From Actinomadura nitritigenes (GTDB taxonomy: Bacteria; Actinomycetota; Actinomycetes; Streptosporangiales; Streptosporangiaceae), in contig NZ_JAGEOK010000001.1 of NCBI RefSeq assembly GCF_017573545.1, forward strand, positions 186,001 through 250,000: a stretch of 64,000 nucleotides of DNA, written 5' to 3'. The position numbers and the translations under genes were made by a program. The notes below the pieces were generated by a model that was given only the letters and a program-made list of their open reading frames with translations, had not been told where the DNA came from and made no database searches. Positions within the stretch are counted from its first letter, which is position 1. Each line of letters opens with the position of its first letter. Of this stretch, positions 33,367-43,400 are shown in pieces.

Positions 33367-34431
33367 TCAGAGCAGGCCGCGGCCGCTGATCGGCGGCAGG
33401 TCGAGCGCGGTGAGCAGGCCGGGCGGCGCCGCCACGACCGCGGGCACCGCGTTGACCAGCCGCATCGCGGTCGCCTTCAGCCCCGCGGTGTTGTGGTCGC
33501 CGTCGCCGCCGAGCAGCTGGAGGTCGACGGTGTAGTCCGGTTCGCCGCGCACCTCGACCCGGTAGCAGCCGGCCCCGGCGGGCTGCGGCCAGTCCGGGGC
33601 GAGGTCGTCGCGCAGCCGCGTGACGTGCTCCAGGACGAGCACGGGCTCGCCGCCGCGCATCCCGCGCACCTCGAAGCGCAGCGCGGCGGCGGTGCCCTTC
33701 TCGACCGTCCCGGCGGAGACGTCGAACGTCTCCGGGGCGGGCAGCCGGGTGTGGTGCTCGGTGACCTCGTCCAGCTCCACGCCGAGCCCGGCGGCGAGCT
33801 GCCGGACGACGCTGCCCCACGCCATCGTCAGCACGCCGGGCTGGAGCAGCATCGGCGTCTCGTCCAGGGACCGGCCGAACCCCATGACGTCGAACAGGAT
33901 GGTGCCCTGGTCGTAGGTGGCGTAGTTGAGGATCTCCATGCAGCGGACCTGGTCGATCCGCTCGCTGATGCCGGTGACGGCGAGCGGCAGCGCGTCGTTG
34001 GCGAAGCCGGGGTCGATGCCGTTGACGAACAGCGACGCGCCGCCCGCCTCCGCCGCCTCCCGCACCGGATCGGACATCTCCGGCGGGACGACGCCGTCGG
34101 GGAACTGCAGGAACACCGGGCTGCTGGACACGACGTTGACCCCGGCGCGCAGGATGCGGCACAGGTCGTCGATCGCCTCCATCAGCCGGACGTCGGCCAT
34201 CGAGGTGTAGACGACGCAGTCGGGCCGTAGCGCGAGCAGTTCCTCCTCCGACCCGGTCGCGGCGACGCCGAGGGAGCGGCCGAGCCCGGCCAGCTCCCCG
34301 GCGTCCTTCCCGTACTTGGCGGGGTTGGACACCCACACCCCGGCGAGCTCCAGGTCGGGGCGGGCGTCGATGCCCGCGATCGCGTGCCGGCCGACGTTGC
34401 CGGTGCTCCACTGGACGACGCGGTACGTCAC
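33367..34431 (-). CDS. DapB-like NAD(P)-dependent dehydrogenase family protein
   Basis: A 354-residue protein whose N-terminus is a dihydrodipicolinate-reductase-type Rossmann fold ([14 protein letters not shown]). The whole matches the actinobacterial 'amine dehydrogenase'/2,4-diaminopentanoate-dehydrogenase-like family, common beside lipid and steroid catabolic genes in mycobacteria. The actual substrate is unknown. The GTG start overlaps the stop of the upstream SDR gene as GTGA, so the two form an operon controlled by the KstR-like site at 35280-35293. Confidence 0.8.
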   Translation of the reverse strand: MTYRVVQWSTGNVGRHAIAGIDARPDLELAGVWVSNPAKYGKDAGELAGLGRSLGVAATGSEEELLALRPDCVVYTSMADVRLMEAIDDLCRILRAGVNVVSSSPVFLQFPDGVVPPEMSDPVREAAEAGGASLFVNGIDPGFANDALPLAVTGISERIDQVRCMEILNYATYDQGTILFDVMGFGRSLDETPMLLQPGVLTMAWGSVVRQLAAGLGVELDEVTEHHTRLPAPETFDVSAGTVEKGTAAALRFEVRGMRGGEPVLVLEHVTRLRDDLAPDWPQPAGAGCYRVEVRGEPDYTVDLQLLGGDGDHNTAGLKATAMRLVNAVPAVVAAPPGLLTALDLPPISGRGLL

Positions 34432-35237
34432 AGGTCCTCCAGGCCGAGGTCGAGGTTCGGGACGTCGATGCCGCCGTCGACGCGCAGCAGGCTGCCGGTG
34501 ACGTAGGCGGACGCGGGCGAGGCGAGGTACAGGGCGGCCGCGGCGACGTCCTCGGGGTCGCCGATGCGGCCGAGCGGGGTGCTCTCCTCCATCTGCGTGC
34601 GCAGCGCGTCGTTGGTCATGACGATGTCGAGCGCGGACGTGGCGACGGACCCGACGGCGACCGCGTTGACGCGGATCCGCGGCGCGAGGTCGGTGGCGGC
34701 GAGCCGGGTGTAGTGGGCGAGCGCGGCCTTGGCGGTGCCGTAGGCGAGGTAGCCGCGCCCGGCGACCCGTCCCATGACCGAGGAGATGTTGACGACGGCG
34801 CCCGGCGCGGACGCGGTGGCCGACTCCAGGATGTGCGGCACGGCGGCGCGGGTCAGCGCGTGCGCGGTGCTGACATTGAACTGGAACGCGTTCTCGAGGT
34901 ATTTCGGCGTGGTGTCCAGGAAGGCGTTCGGGATGGTGCCGCCCATGTTGTTGACCACGATGTCGAGGCGGCCGAGGCCCTCGACGGCGCGGACGGCGAG
35001 ATCGGCCGCCGCGTCCGGCGCGCTGAGGTCGGCGGGGACGACCAGGGCGCGGCGGCCGGCCGCCTCGATCTCCGCGGCCACCTTGCGCAGCTGTTCCTCG
35101 GTGCGGGAGGAGACCACGACGTCGGCGCCCGCCTGGGCGAGCGCCACCGCGGCCGCCGCGCCGATCCCGCGCCCCGCCCCGGTCACCACCGCGACCCTGC
35201 CATCGATTCGGAACCGGTCCTGGATCACCGGCGTCAC
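34428..35237 (-). CDS. SDR-family oxidoreductase
   Basis: A 269-residue classical short-chain dehydrogenase. The cofactor motif [13 protein letters not shown], catalytic Ser in NISSVMG, and YGTAK (Tyr and Lys) are all present; the [20 protein letters not shown] end is typical. An Arg after the second strand (SSRTEEQ) suggests NADP(H). Together with the downstream dehydrogenase it forms a two-gene operon. A KstR-consensus site lies about 45 nt upstream of its GTG start, hinting at steroid or lipid substrates. Confidence 0.9.
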   Translation of the reverse strand: MTPVIQDRFRIDGRVAVVTGAGRGIGAAAAVALAQAGADVVVSSRTEEQLRKVAAEIEAAGRRALVVPADLSAPDAAADLAVRAVEGLGRLDIVVNNMGGTIPNAFLDTTPKYLENAFQFNVSTAHALTRAAVPHILESATASAPGAVVNISSVMGRVAGRGYLAYGTAKAALAHYTRLAATDLAPRIRVNAVAVGSVATSALDIVMTNDALRTQMEESTPLGRIGDPEDVAAAALYLASPASAYVTGSLLRVDGGIDVPNLDLGLEDL

Positions 35238-35279
35238 CTCCCGGTCGCTCGCCCGTGCCCGCCCAGCCTAGACAGAAAC

Positions 35280-35293
35280 TAGAACCTGTTTCA
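35280..35293. promoter_or_regulatory. KstR-type operator consensus match
   Basis: TAGAACCTGTTTCA fits TnnAACnnGTTnnA, the binding consensus of the mycobacterial cholesterol-catabolism repressor KstR, at every fixed position. It is inside the short gap between the SDR gene and the preceding minus-strand gene and also lies within a longer GAAAC-N8-GTTTC inverted repeat. Confidence 0.55.
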
Positions 35294-35316
35294 ATACGCT
35301 GCCCGCGGCGGTCCGG

Positions 35317-36270
35317 TCACGCCAGGAGGTCGATCTCCCGGCCCGCCCCCGCCGCGCGGGCGGCCCGGTAGGCCGTCCAGCTCAGCGCGAGGTCCTGCCA
35401 CGGCAGGCCGACCGGCGCGTACACGGTCACCTCGCCGTCCTTCACCCGCCCCGGCACCTCGCCGAGCAGCAGGTCGCGCAGCGTCCCGGCGGCGTGCTTG
35501 ACGTCCAGGCCGGCGCCCGCGAGCACGCCCATCTCGACCGCGAGCGGCACGTCGTCGACCACCACGCGGGCGCCCTCCAGCAGGTCGGCGCCCAGCTCGG
35601 CCTTCCCGGGCTCGTCCGCGCCGAGCGAGGTGACGTGGGTGCCCGGCGCGACGTCGGCGGCGTGCAGCAGCGGGCGGCGCGCCCACGTCGCGACGACGAC
35701 GATCCCCGCGCCCCGGACCGCGTCGCGGGGGTCGGCGGCGACGGACGGCTCGGCGCCGAGCCGCTCGCCGTGCCGCCCGGCGAACGCGGCGGCGCGCTCG
35801 GCGTCCAGGTCGCAGACGGCCAGCCCGCGCAGCGGCCGCAGCTCGGCCAGCCCCCGCATCACCAGCTCGGCCTGCGCGCCCGCGCCGATGACCGCGACGG
35901 TGTCGGCGGCGGGACGGGCCAGCGCGTGCGTGCCGAGCGCGGCGGCGAGGCCGGTGCGCCACGCCGTGACGGTGGCGGAGTCCAGCAGCGCGAGCAGCTC
36001 GCCGGTGCCGAGGTCGAACAGGCACACCACGCCGCGCAGCGCGGGCCGCGATCCCGGGAACTTGGCGTTCACCTTCACCGTGTAGGCGGGGATCTCCTCC
36101 ACCACGCCGGGCAGCAGCGCCGTGGCGGTGCCCTGCCCCGGAACCTTCGTCACGACGCGCCGCGGCGCGGTCCCGTCCTCGGCGGAGGTGAAGCCGCGGC
36201 GCAGCGCGTCGAGGCACTCGGCCGGGTCGAGCAGCGATTCCAGTTCGGAACGGGACAGAAGCAGTGTCAC
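35317..36270 (-). CDS. Ornithine cyclodeaminase / mu-crystallin family protein
   Basis: A 317-residue NAD(P)-binding protein. It has the substrate-binding Lys in YTVKVNAKFPG, the conserved Arg in TAWRTGLAAALGTHAL, the Rossmann motif VAVIGAGAQAE, and the LGADEPGKAELGADLL segment of the family. Members include ornithine cyclodeaminase, ketimine reductases, alanine dehydrogenase and SbnB-like enzymes; the specific reaction cannot be fixed from sequence. GTG 36270 with GGGAG upstream is chosen over the longer frame from 36378, whose N-terminus is low-complexity and overlaps the next gene. Confidence 0.83.
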   Translation of the reverse strand: MTLLLSRSELESLLDPAECLDALRRGFTSAEDGTAPRRVVTKVPGQGTATALLPGVVEEIPAYTVKVNAKFPGSRPALRGVVCLFDLGTGELLALLDSATVTAWRTGLAAALGTHALARPAADTVAVIGAGAQAELVMRGLAELRPLRGLAVCDLDAERAAAFAGRHGERLGAEPSVAADPRDAVRGAGIVVVATWARRPLLHAADVAPGTHVTSLGADEPGKAELGADLLEGARVVVDDVPLAVEMGVLAGAGLDVKHAAGTLRDLLLGEVPGRVKDGEVTVYAPVGLPWQDLALSWTAYRAARAAGAGREIDLLA

Positions 36271-36338
36271 CGGATCATTCTCCCGCCCTCGCCCCGACCG
36301 TGTCACCCGGGCCGCCCGGGTCGCGCCCGCCCCGCACG

Positions 36339-37331
36339 TCACTCCGGACGGCGGTGGGCCGCGGTGAGCTCGTCCCATCCGTTCAGCCAGTCATTGCCCT
36401 GGCCGTCGATGAACGAACCGGGCGGCGGGGCGACACCGTGCCGGCGCAGCCAGTCGCCCGGCCGGCGCATCCCGGGCCGGACGCGGCCGTCGCTCGGCAT
36501 CAGCTGCGGCGGGATCGGCCCCGGCATCGCCTGCGGGACGTGCGCCTCGCTCTCGACGTCGGCGACGTCCTTCTCCTCGGCCATCCCGATCGGGCCCTCC
36601 CGGCGGGCGTTGAAGAACTGGTTGACCGCCGGATGCGTGCTGGACAGCACCATCTCGCGCGGGCCGAACATCACCAGCCCGCGGCGGAACAGCAGGCCGA
36701 GGTTGTCGGGCAGCACGCGGGCGGTGCCGATGTCGTGCGTGACGATCAGGAACGTCGCGCCCATCTCGGCGTTGAGGTCGACGAACAGCTGGTTCAGGTA
36801 GGCGGTGCGGACCGGGTCCAGGCCGGAGTCCGGCTCGTCGGCGAGGATGATGTCCGGGTCGAGGACCAGCGCGCGGGCCAGCCCGGCGCGCTTCTTCATG
36901 CCGCCGGAGATCTCGCCGGGCAGCTTGTGCTCGGAGCCGGTGAGCCCCACCATCTCCATCTTCTCCAGCACGATGCGGCGGATCTCCGACTCGCCCTTCT
37001 TCGTGTGCTCGCGCAGCGGGAACGCGATGTTGTCGAAGATGTTCATGGAGCCGAACAGGGCGCCGTCCTGGAACAGCACGCCGAAATGGCGGCGCATCTC
37101 GTACAGCCGTCCCTCGGCGAGCCGGGGGACGTCGCCGCCGCCGACGTAGACATGGCCGCGGTCCGGGCGCAGCAGCCCGACGAGGTTCTTCAGGAACACC
37201 GACTTGCCGGTGCCGGACGGCCCGAGCAGCGCGGAGATCTCGCCCGCCGGGACGGTGAGCGACACGTCCTCCCAGATGACCTGCCGCCCGAACGACTTCT
37301 TCAGCCCTTCCACCCGGATCTCGACTCCCAT
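36339..37331 (-). CDS. Mce-type ABC transporter ATPase (MceG/Mkl-like)
   Basis: A 330-residue ATPase. Walker A is GPSGTGKS, the signature EISGGMKKRAGLARAL and Walker B DIILADEPDSGLDPVR. The GGMKKR form with DSGLDPVR is typical of MlaF/MceG ATPases that power lipid or steroid uptake by Mce complexes. A C-terminal extension of about 80 residues beyond the ATPase core (rich in Pro, Gly and Arg) is like that of mycobacterial MceG. No yrbE or mce genes are present here, as is usual because MceG is unlinked. ATG 37331 with GGGAG upstream is the best start. Confidence 0.88.
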   Translation of the reverse strand: MGVEIRVEGLKKSFGRQVIWEDVSLTVPAGEISALLGPSGTGKSVFLKNLVGLLRPDRGHVYVGGGDVPRLAEGRLYEMRRHFGVLFQDGALFGSMNIFDNIAFPLREHTKKGESEIRRIVLEKMEMVGLTGSEHKLPGEISGGMKKRAGLARALVLDPDIILADEPDSGLDPVRTAYLNQLFVDLNAEMGATFLIVTHDIGTARVLPDNLGLLFRRGLVMFGPREMVLSSTHPAVNQFFNARREGPIGMAEEKDVADVESEAHVPQAMPGPIPPQLMPSDGRVRPGMRRPGDWLRRHGVAPPPGSFIDGQGNDWLNGWDELTAAHRRPE

Positions 37332-37664
37332 GGGCACTCCCGTGCCGGGGAACCGGGGGGCGGGGGATCCGCGTCATATGTCCGGTCCCCCGCCGCCTCG
37401 ACTGTACGACGCGGAGCGCCGCACGGGGAGGCCCATTGGACGCCGCGTCCAGCCGCGGCCGGGGCCGCCGCCCGGCCGCCGGTCCCGCGCGCCCGGCGGG
37501 CGCGCCGCTCTCGCGCCCGCGACCGGGGGCGCGCACCCATGGTGACAAGACGATCACCGGCACTTAGGCACTTTCTTCCCTTTCGTCCCCAATGACGCTT
37601 CTTCCACGATGTGCGGAACCTCCGGTGCACCACACGGGTGCGCCCGCTCCCCCCTGGAGGCACA
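37332..37664. other. 333-nt divergent gap
   Basis: This region between the MceG-like gene (minus) and the S1 protease gene (plus) must hold both promoters. The only clear structure is the 18-bp inverted repeat GGTGA-N8-TCACC at 37541-37558. A CTGGAGG ribosome site precedes the protease start. I see no small gene. Confidence 0.4.
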
Positions 37665-38768
37665 GTGAAGATCCGTCACGCACGCATCGGCGGCGCCGTC
37701 ACGCTGACGGCGACCGGGCTGCTGGCGACCGCCCTGGCCGGCGTCCCCACCGCGCACGCGGCGTCCCCGTCCGCCGCGTCCGCAGCGTCCACCGCGTCCG
37801 CCACCGGCCGCGCGTCGGCCGCGAGCACCGCGGCCGGGCAGGGCGCGGTGGCCGCGGCGCTCGCGCAGCGGCTCGGCTCGCACACCGCCGGCTCCTACCT
37901 GAACGGAGGCCGGCTGGTCGTCACGGTGACCGACGCCGCGTCCGCGCGGGCCGTCCGCGCCGCCGGCGCAGTGCCGAAGACCGTCGCGCGCAGCGGCGCC
38001 GACCTGAAGAAGGTCATGGCCGCGCTCAAGCGCGACGCGACCGTCCCCGGCACCGCCTGGGCCGCGGACCCGGCCACCGACCAGGTCGTCCTCACCATGG
38101 ACGGCACCGTCAAGGGCGCCGCGCTGAAGAAGGTGAAGGCCGCCGCCGCCAAGCAGGGCGCGGCCGTCCGCACCGAGCGCGTCGCCGGGGCGTTCCGCAC
38201 GTTCACCCGCGGCGGCGAGGCCATCTACACCAGCGGCGCGCGCTGCTCGCTGGGCTTCAACGTCCGCAGCGGAAGCACCTACTACTTCCTCACGGCCGGG
38301 CACTGCACCAACATCGGCACGACCTGGACCGACTCGTCCGGCCGCACGCTCGGCCGCACCGTCCGCAGCGTGTTCCCCGGACACGACTACGGGCTCGTCC
38401 AGTACACCTCCACCCCCGCCGACACCCAGGGCTCCGTCAGCCTCTACAGCAGCGGCACCCGCGACATCACCGGCGCCGCGAACGCCACGGTCGGCCAGAC
38501 CGTGTACCGCAGCGGCAGCACCACCGGCCTGCACAGCGGCAGCGTCACCGCGCTCAACCAGACGGTGAACTACCAGGAGGGCAGCGTAAGCGGCCTGATC
38601 CGCACCACGGTGTGCGCCGAGCCGGGCGACAGCGGCGGCTCGCTGTTCGCCGGGTCGAGCGCGCTCGGGCTCACCTCCGGCGGCAGCGGCAACTGCACGT
38701 CCGGCGGGACGACGTTCTTCCAGCCCGTCACGGCCGCGCTGAGCGCCTTCGGCGTCTCGATCTACTGA
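37665..38768 (+). CDS. Secreted S1 (alpha-lytic/streptogrisin-like) serine protease
   Basis: This 367-residue preproenzyme has a signal peptide with an AHA cleavage site (about residues 1-33) and an Ala-rich propeptide (about 34-180) that acts as a folding chaperone. The mature chymotrypsin-fold domain carries the triad His (TAGHCTN), Asp (HDYGLVQ) and Ser ([12 protein letters not shown]). Cys pairs around the His and Ser sites match streptogrisin disulfides. GTG 37665, with CTGGAGG 6 nt upstream, is the clear start. Specificity is uncertain. It is monocistronic. Confidence 0.93.
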   Translation: MKIRHARIGGAVTLTATGLLATALAGVPTAHAASPSAASAASTASATGRASAASTAAGQGAVAAALAQRLGSHTAGSYLNGGRLVVTVTDAASARAVRAAGAVPKTVARSGADLKKVMAALKRDATVPGTAWAADPATDQVVLTMDGTVKGAALKKVKAAAAKQGAAVRTERVAGAFRTFTRGGEAIYTSGARCSLGFNVRSGSTYYFLTAGHCTNIGTTWTDSSGRTLGRTVRSVFPGHDYGLVQYTSTPADTQGSVSLYSSGTRDITGAANATVGQTVYRSGSTTGLHSGSVTALNQTVNYQEGSVSGLIRTTVCAEPGDSGGSLFAGSSALGLTSGGSGNCTSGGTTFFQPVTAALSAFGVSIY

Positions 38769-38782
38769 CCCCCGTCCGGTGT

Positions 38783-38814
38783 GCCGCCCTCATGAGGCGC
38801 CTCATGAGGGCGGC
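38783..38814. terminator. 32-bp perfect palindrome, bidirectional terminator
   Basis: A perfect 32-bp palindrome built around CCTCATGAGG-CG-CCTCATGAGG and flanked by GCCGC/GCGGC ends. As RNA it folds into a 15-bp stem, extended further by G-U pairs. It lies between the convergent protease and thioesterase genes and marks the edge of the NRPS locus. Confidence 0.8.
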
Positions 38815-38840
38815 GCGCCGCACCTCGGCGTCAGGCCGCG

Positions 38841-39572
38841 TCAGGCGGGGACCTCCAGCGTGCGGTGGATCTCCTTGATGACGGCCGGCTGCTGGTCGGT
38901 CAGGTAGAAGTGGCCGCCCCGCAGCGCCGTCAGCGTGAAGCGGCCGTCGGTGACCGTCCCCCACCCCTTGGCCTGCGCCTCGGTGACGTGCGGGTCGGCG
39001 TCCCCGACGATCGCGGTGATCGGGACGGTCAGCCGCGCCCCGTCCCGGTGCTCGTAGGACTCGATCAGCGCGAAGTCGTTGCGCACGTACGGCAGGACCA
39101 GCTCGCGCAGCTCCGGGTCCTGGAGCGCCTCGGCGTCGGTGCCGCCGAGCTCCACCATCGCCTCGACCACGCCGTCGTCGTCCCGGTCCGCCACGCGCTC
39201 GCCGCCCCGGTCGTGCGGGGGCCGGGCGCCGGAGGCGAAGACGTGCACCGGCGGGGTCCCCCGCTCCTGGAGCAGCCGCGCCACCTCGTAGGCCAGCACG
39301 GCGCCCATGCTGTGCCCGAACAGCGCCGCCGGGCGGTCCATCAGCGGCGCCATCGCCCCGGCGACGAGCCGGGCGAGCTGGTGCGCGTCGGTGACGAACG
39401 CGTCCGCCATCCGGTCGGCGCGGCCCGGGTACTGGACGGCCTGCACCTCGACGGCCGGGCTGACCGCCTTCGCCCAGGGCCGGTAGAACACCGCGGACCC
39501 GCCCGCGTGCGGCAGGCAGAACAGCCGCATCGACGCCCACGGCCGGGTCTCGGGGCAGCGGAACCAGCTCAC
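38841..39572 (-). CDS. Type II thioesterase
   Basis: A 243-residue alpha/beta hydrolase of the GrsT type, which removes misprimed or stalled acyl groups from carrier proteins. It has the nucleophile elbow FGHSMGAVLAYE, FCLPHAGGSA near the N-terminus, and catalytic His in RGGHFYLTDQ; the Asp is in VGDADPHV. GTG 39572 overlaps the stop of the GNAT gene as GTGA. It is the last gene of the NRPS operon. Confidence 0.92.
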   Translation of the reverse strand: MSWFRCPETRPWASMRLFCLPHAGGSAVFYRPWAKAVSPAVEVQAVQYPGRADRMADAFVTDAHQLARLVAGAMAPLMDRPAALFGHSMGAVLAYEVARLLQERGTPPVHVFASGARPPHDRGGERVADRDDDGVVEAMVELGGTDAEALQDPELRELVLPYVRNDFALIESYEHRDGARLTVPITAIVGDADPHVTEAQAKGWGTVTDGRFTLTALRGGHFYLTDQQPAVIKEIHRTLEVPA

Positions 39573-40216
39573 GTGATCAGCTCCTCCTCCTGGTACCGGC
39601 GGGACGCGGCGCGCGGGTCGTGCGGCAGCGGCCACGGCGCGACCCGCGGGTCCGGGACCAGCTTGGCCGCGGTCGTCTCCGCCGCCACCTTGAAGCCGCG
39701 GCGCCGGTAGTTGGCCATCGCGTTCGGGTGGTCGAGCGTACTGGTGCGCAGCCACACCCGCGACGCGGGGCCGCTGCCGCGGGCCCACAGCTCGCCGCGC
39801 TGCCACGCCCGCCGGGTGCACTGCTCGACGAGGTAGCCGCCGTAGCCGCGGCCGACGAACGCCGGGGTCAGCCCGACGAGGTGGATCTCGGTGTCGCCGC
39901 CCGGCTGGGCCTCCAGCTCGAAGAACCCGGCGATCGTCCCCTCGGCCATCGCGAGCCAGGTGGACAGCTCGGGGCGCTCCACCCAGGCCCGCCAGTCGGC
40001 GTGCGTCCAGGAGAAGCGGTCCGTCCAGCAGACGCGGGCGCCGACCATCGCGTACAGGGCCCGGTTGACGTCCGCGGACGGCACCCCGGCCAGGGTGAAG
40101 GTCATCTCGACGCCGGGCAGCGGCGCGGGCCGCAGGTCGGCGGCGTCGAGCATCTCCATCGCCCACTCGGTGACCGCGGGGATCTCCAGGGCGCGCCCCG
40201 CCGCCGGGTCACTCAC
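39569..40216 (-). CDS. GNAT-family N-acetyltransferase
   Basis: A 215-residue acetyltransferase-fold protein. The acetyl-CoA-binding motif A is [20 protein letters not shown], and a typical [16 protein letters not shown] strand follows. It is embedded between mbtH and the thioesterase genes with 8-nt and 4-nt overlaps, so it belongs to the NRPS operon. It may acylate a side chain (for example a diamino acid) or the peptide N-terminus. The acceptor is inferred, not shown. Confidence 0.87.
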   Translation of the reverse strand: MSDPAAGRALEIPAVTEWAMEMLDAADLRPAPLPGVEMTFTLAGVPSADVNRALYAMVGARVCWTDRFSWTHADWRAWVERPELSTWLAMAEGTIAGFFELEAQPGGDTEIHLVGLTPAFVGRGYGGYLVEQCTRRAWQRGELWARGSGPASRVWLRTSTLDHPNAMANYRRRGFKVAAETTAAKLVPDPRVAPWPLPHDPRAASRRYQEEELIT

Positions 40217-40418
40217 CCATGGCCTCGACGAGGCTCTTCGGCCGCATGTCGGTCCAGTTCTCCTCGATGTACTCCAGGCAGGCCTGCCTGGAGTCCTCGG
40301 CCTTGGCGACCGTCCACCCGGCGGGGACCTCGGCGAACGACGGCCACAGCGAGTGCTGGCCCTCGTCGTTGACGAGGACGACGTAGGTTCCGTCGGCGTC
40401 CTCGAAGGGGTTCGTCAT
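40209..40418 (-). CDS. MbtH-like NRPS accessory protein
   Basis: A 69-residue MbtH protein, needed by many adenylation domains for folding or activity. The signature is intact: [19 protein letters not shown], then [17 protein letters not shown]. Its ATG overlaps the NRPS3 stop as ATGA, tying its translation to the synthetase. Confidence 0.97.
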   Translation of the reverse strand: MTNPFEDADGTYVVLVNDEGQHSLWPSFAEVPAGWTVAKAEDSRQACLEYIEENWTDMRPKSLVEAMGE

Positions 40419-43400
40419 CGGAGTCCCTTTCCAGTGTTCCCAGGTGTCTGGTCGTTGACGTGCAGTTTGTCGAGTTTCACGGCGAGCACGGCGCCCATCT
40501 CGGCGGCCGGGGCCGGCTCCAGCAGGAAGTGGTGCTCGACGTCCAGGGGGTAGTCCTCGATCTGCCCCTCGACGAGCGGCCCCCAGTTGGACGGCCCGGT
40601 CGGCGAGTCCGCGGTGCGGCCCCGCAGGGCGGTGAAGAAGACGACGTCGCCGCGGTACCGGCCGGGCCGGTACCGCTCGGCCTGGCGCAGGCCGTTCTCG
40701 TAGTTGCGGTAGACGTTGACGAGGTCGTCCTCGCGGAGGGTGGCGAGGGCGTCGTCGCGTTCGGCGAGGACCGCCATGATCTGGGCCATGTCGGGGTTGC
40801 CGTCGTCGGCGACCATCCGCGCGTCGATCCCGATGGACTCCAGCAGCTCGGGCAGGATCTCGCGCTTCTCCGCCTCCAGGTCCTGGCCGTGGTAGGCGTC
40901 GATGAGCCCGAGCAGCCCGACGCGCTCCCCGGCCTCCTGGAGCCGGACCGCCATCTCGTAGGCGATGAGGCCGCCGAGCGACCAGCCCACGAGGTGGTAG
41001 GGGCCGGACGGCCGGACGGTGCGGATCTGCTCGATGTAGTCCCGCGCCATCTCCTCGACCGAGCCGGGCAGGTCCTCGCGGGTGAACGCGCTGCCCTGCA
41101 GCCCGTAGATCGGCTGGTCGGGGCCGAGGTGGCGCTGGAACTGCAGGTAGCTCCAGGCGAGCCCGCCGGCGGGGTGGACGAAGAAGACCGGCGGCCGCGC
41201 CCCGGCGGTGCGGATCGGCAGCAGCGTCTCGAAGCCGAGCCGGTCCTCGGGCTCCCCGGCGCGCAGGAGCGCCTCGACGGTCTGGTGGGTGAACACGTCG
41301 CGGGGCGTCAGCTCGATCCCGGCCTGGCGGGCGCGGGTGACGAGCTTCAGCGCGGCGATGCTGTCCCCGCCGAGGTCGAAGAAGCTGGCGTCGGCGGCGA
41401 CCCGGTCGAGGCCGAGGACGTCCGCGACGATCCCGCAGAGCGCCTCCTCCTCGGGGGTGGCCGGGTCGCGGCCGGCGGCGGCCCCGGCGTAGTCGGGCGC
41501 GGGCAGGGCGCGCCGGTCGAGCTTGCCGTTCGGGCCGACGGGGAAGGTGTCGAGCCGGACGAACGCGGCGGGCACCATGTACTCCGGCAGCCGCGCCGCG
41601 AGGAACTCCTTGAGCCCGTCGGTCCCCGGCGCGATGACGTACGCGACGATCGTCTTGACGCCCGGGGCGTCCTGGCGGGCGACGACGGCGGCGTTCGCGA
41701 CGGCCGGGTGCGCGGTGAGCGCGGCCTCGATCTCGCCCAGCTCGATCCGGAACCCGCGGACCTTCACCTGCTGGTCGGCGCGGTCGACGTACTCCAGCGC
41801 GCCGTCGGGGCGGTGCCGGACGAGGTCGCCCGTCCGGTACATGCGGGACCCGGGCGGGCCGAACGGGTCGGGCACGAACCGCTCCCCCGTCAGGGAGGCG
41901 CGCCGCAGGTAGCCGCGGCCGACCCCCGGGCCGGCGATGTAGCCCTCGCCGACCGTGCCGGGCGGCACGGGCCGCAGCGCCGGGTCGAGCACGTACATCC
42001 GCCGGTCGTCCATCGGGCGGCCGAGCAGCGCGCACGTCTCGCCGGGGTCGGCGGCCAGCCGGGCCCGCTGCCGGTCGATGGTCGTGTAGGTGGTCGCCTC
42101 GGTGGGGCCGTAGACGTTGCCGACCTCGGTGTCCGGGCAGGCGGCGAGGACCCGGCGGATCGCGGCGGTGGAGCCGGACTCGCCGCCGGTGAGCACCTCG
42201 CGGAGCCCGGCGAACGCCCGCGGCCGCTCGTCGGCGATCAGGTTGAACAGCGTCGTGGTGAGGAAGAGGCCGGTGAGGCCGTGCGCGCGGACCAGCTCCT
42301 CGACGGACTCGCCGGTGAGGTGGCCGGGCGGCGCGACGACCGTGGCGCCGCCGTGCAGCAGCGGCGTCCAGATCTCGTAGATGTGCGCGTCGAAGGCGTG
42401 CGGGGAGTGGAAGAGCACGCGGTCGTGGGCGCCGCCGCGCAGCTCACCGTCGGTGGCCAGGCCGACCGCGTCGCGGTGCCGGAGCATGACGCCCTTCGGC
42501 ACGCCGGTCGAGCCGGAGGTGAACAGCACGCACGCGAGCTGCTCGGGGTGGCACGGGACGTCCGGGGCGGTCGCGGGCTGCGCGCCGGTCTCCGGGTCGT
42601 CGTCCACGACGACGACGTGCGCGGAGGTGTCGAGGCGGTCGACGCGGCCGCGCATGGCGGTGTCGACGAGCAGGACGGGCGCGTCCACCTCGGCGATGGC
42701 CCACGCCGTCCGCTCCGGCGGGTAGGCGTGGTGGATCGGCGCGTAGGCGCCGCCCGCCTTGAGCACGGCCAGGGACGCCACGACGGCGGCCGCCGACCGC
42801 TCCACGAGGACGGCGACGGGCGTCTCGCGGCGGACGCCGAGCCCGGCGAGGCGGTGCGCCAGCCGGTTCGCGCGCTCGTCCAGCTCCGCGTAGGTGATCG
42901 CCTCCCCGCCCGCGACGACGGCCTCCGCGTCCGGGGTCCTCGCGAGCTGCTCGGCGAAGCGGCCGGTCAGCGTGCCGGGGCGGCGCCGCGTACCGGACCC
43001 CTGCCAGGCGCGCAGGACGAGGTCGCGCTCGTCGTCCTCCAGCACGTCGATGCGGCCGAGGGGCAGGTCGGGGCGGTGCGCGACGGACTCCAGGATGCGG
43101 ACGAACCGCCGCATCGTCCGCTGCGCCTCGTCCTCGCCGTACAGGTCCGTGCGGAAGTCCAGCCGCAGCGACAGCCCCGGGCCGGGGACCGCGGCGAGGG
43201 TCAGCGGGTAGTGGGTGGCGTCGTGGCCGTCGACGTTGTGGAGGGTGAGGCCGCCGAGGTCGGTGCCGGCGGCGTCGGGGTCGAACGGGTAGTTCTCCAG
43301 GACGGTCATCGTGTCGAACAGCGGCCCGGCGCCGGCGAGCCGCTGGACGTCCGACAGCCCGAGGTGGTGGTGCTGCATCAGCGCGGCCTGCTCGTCCTGC

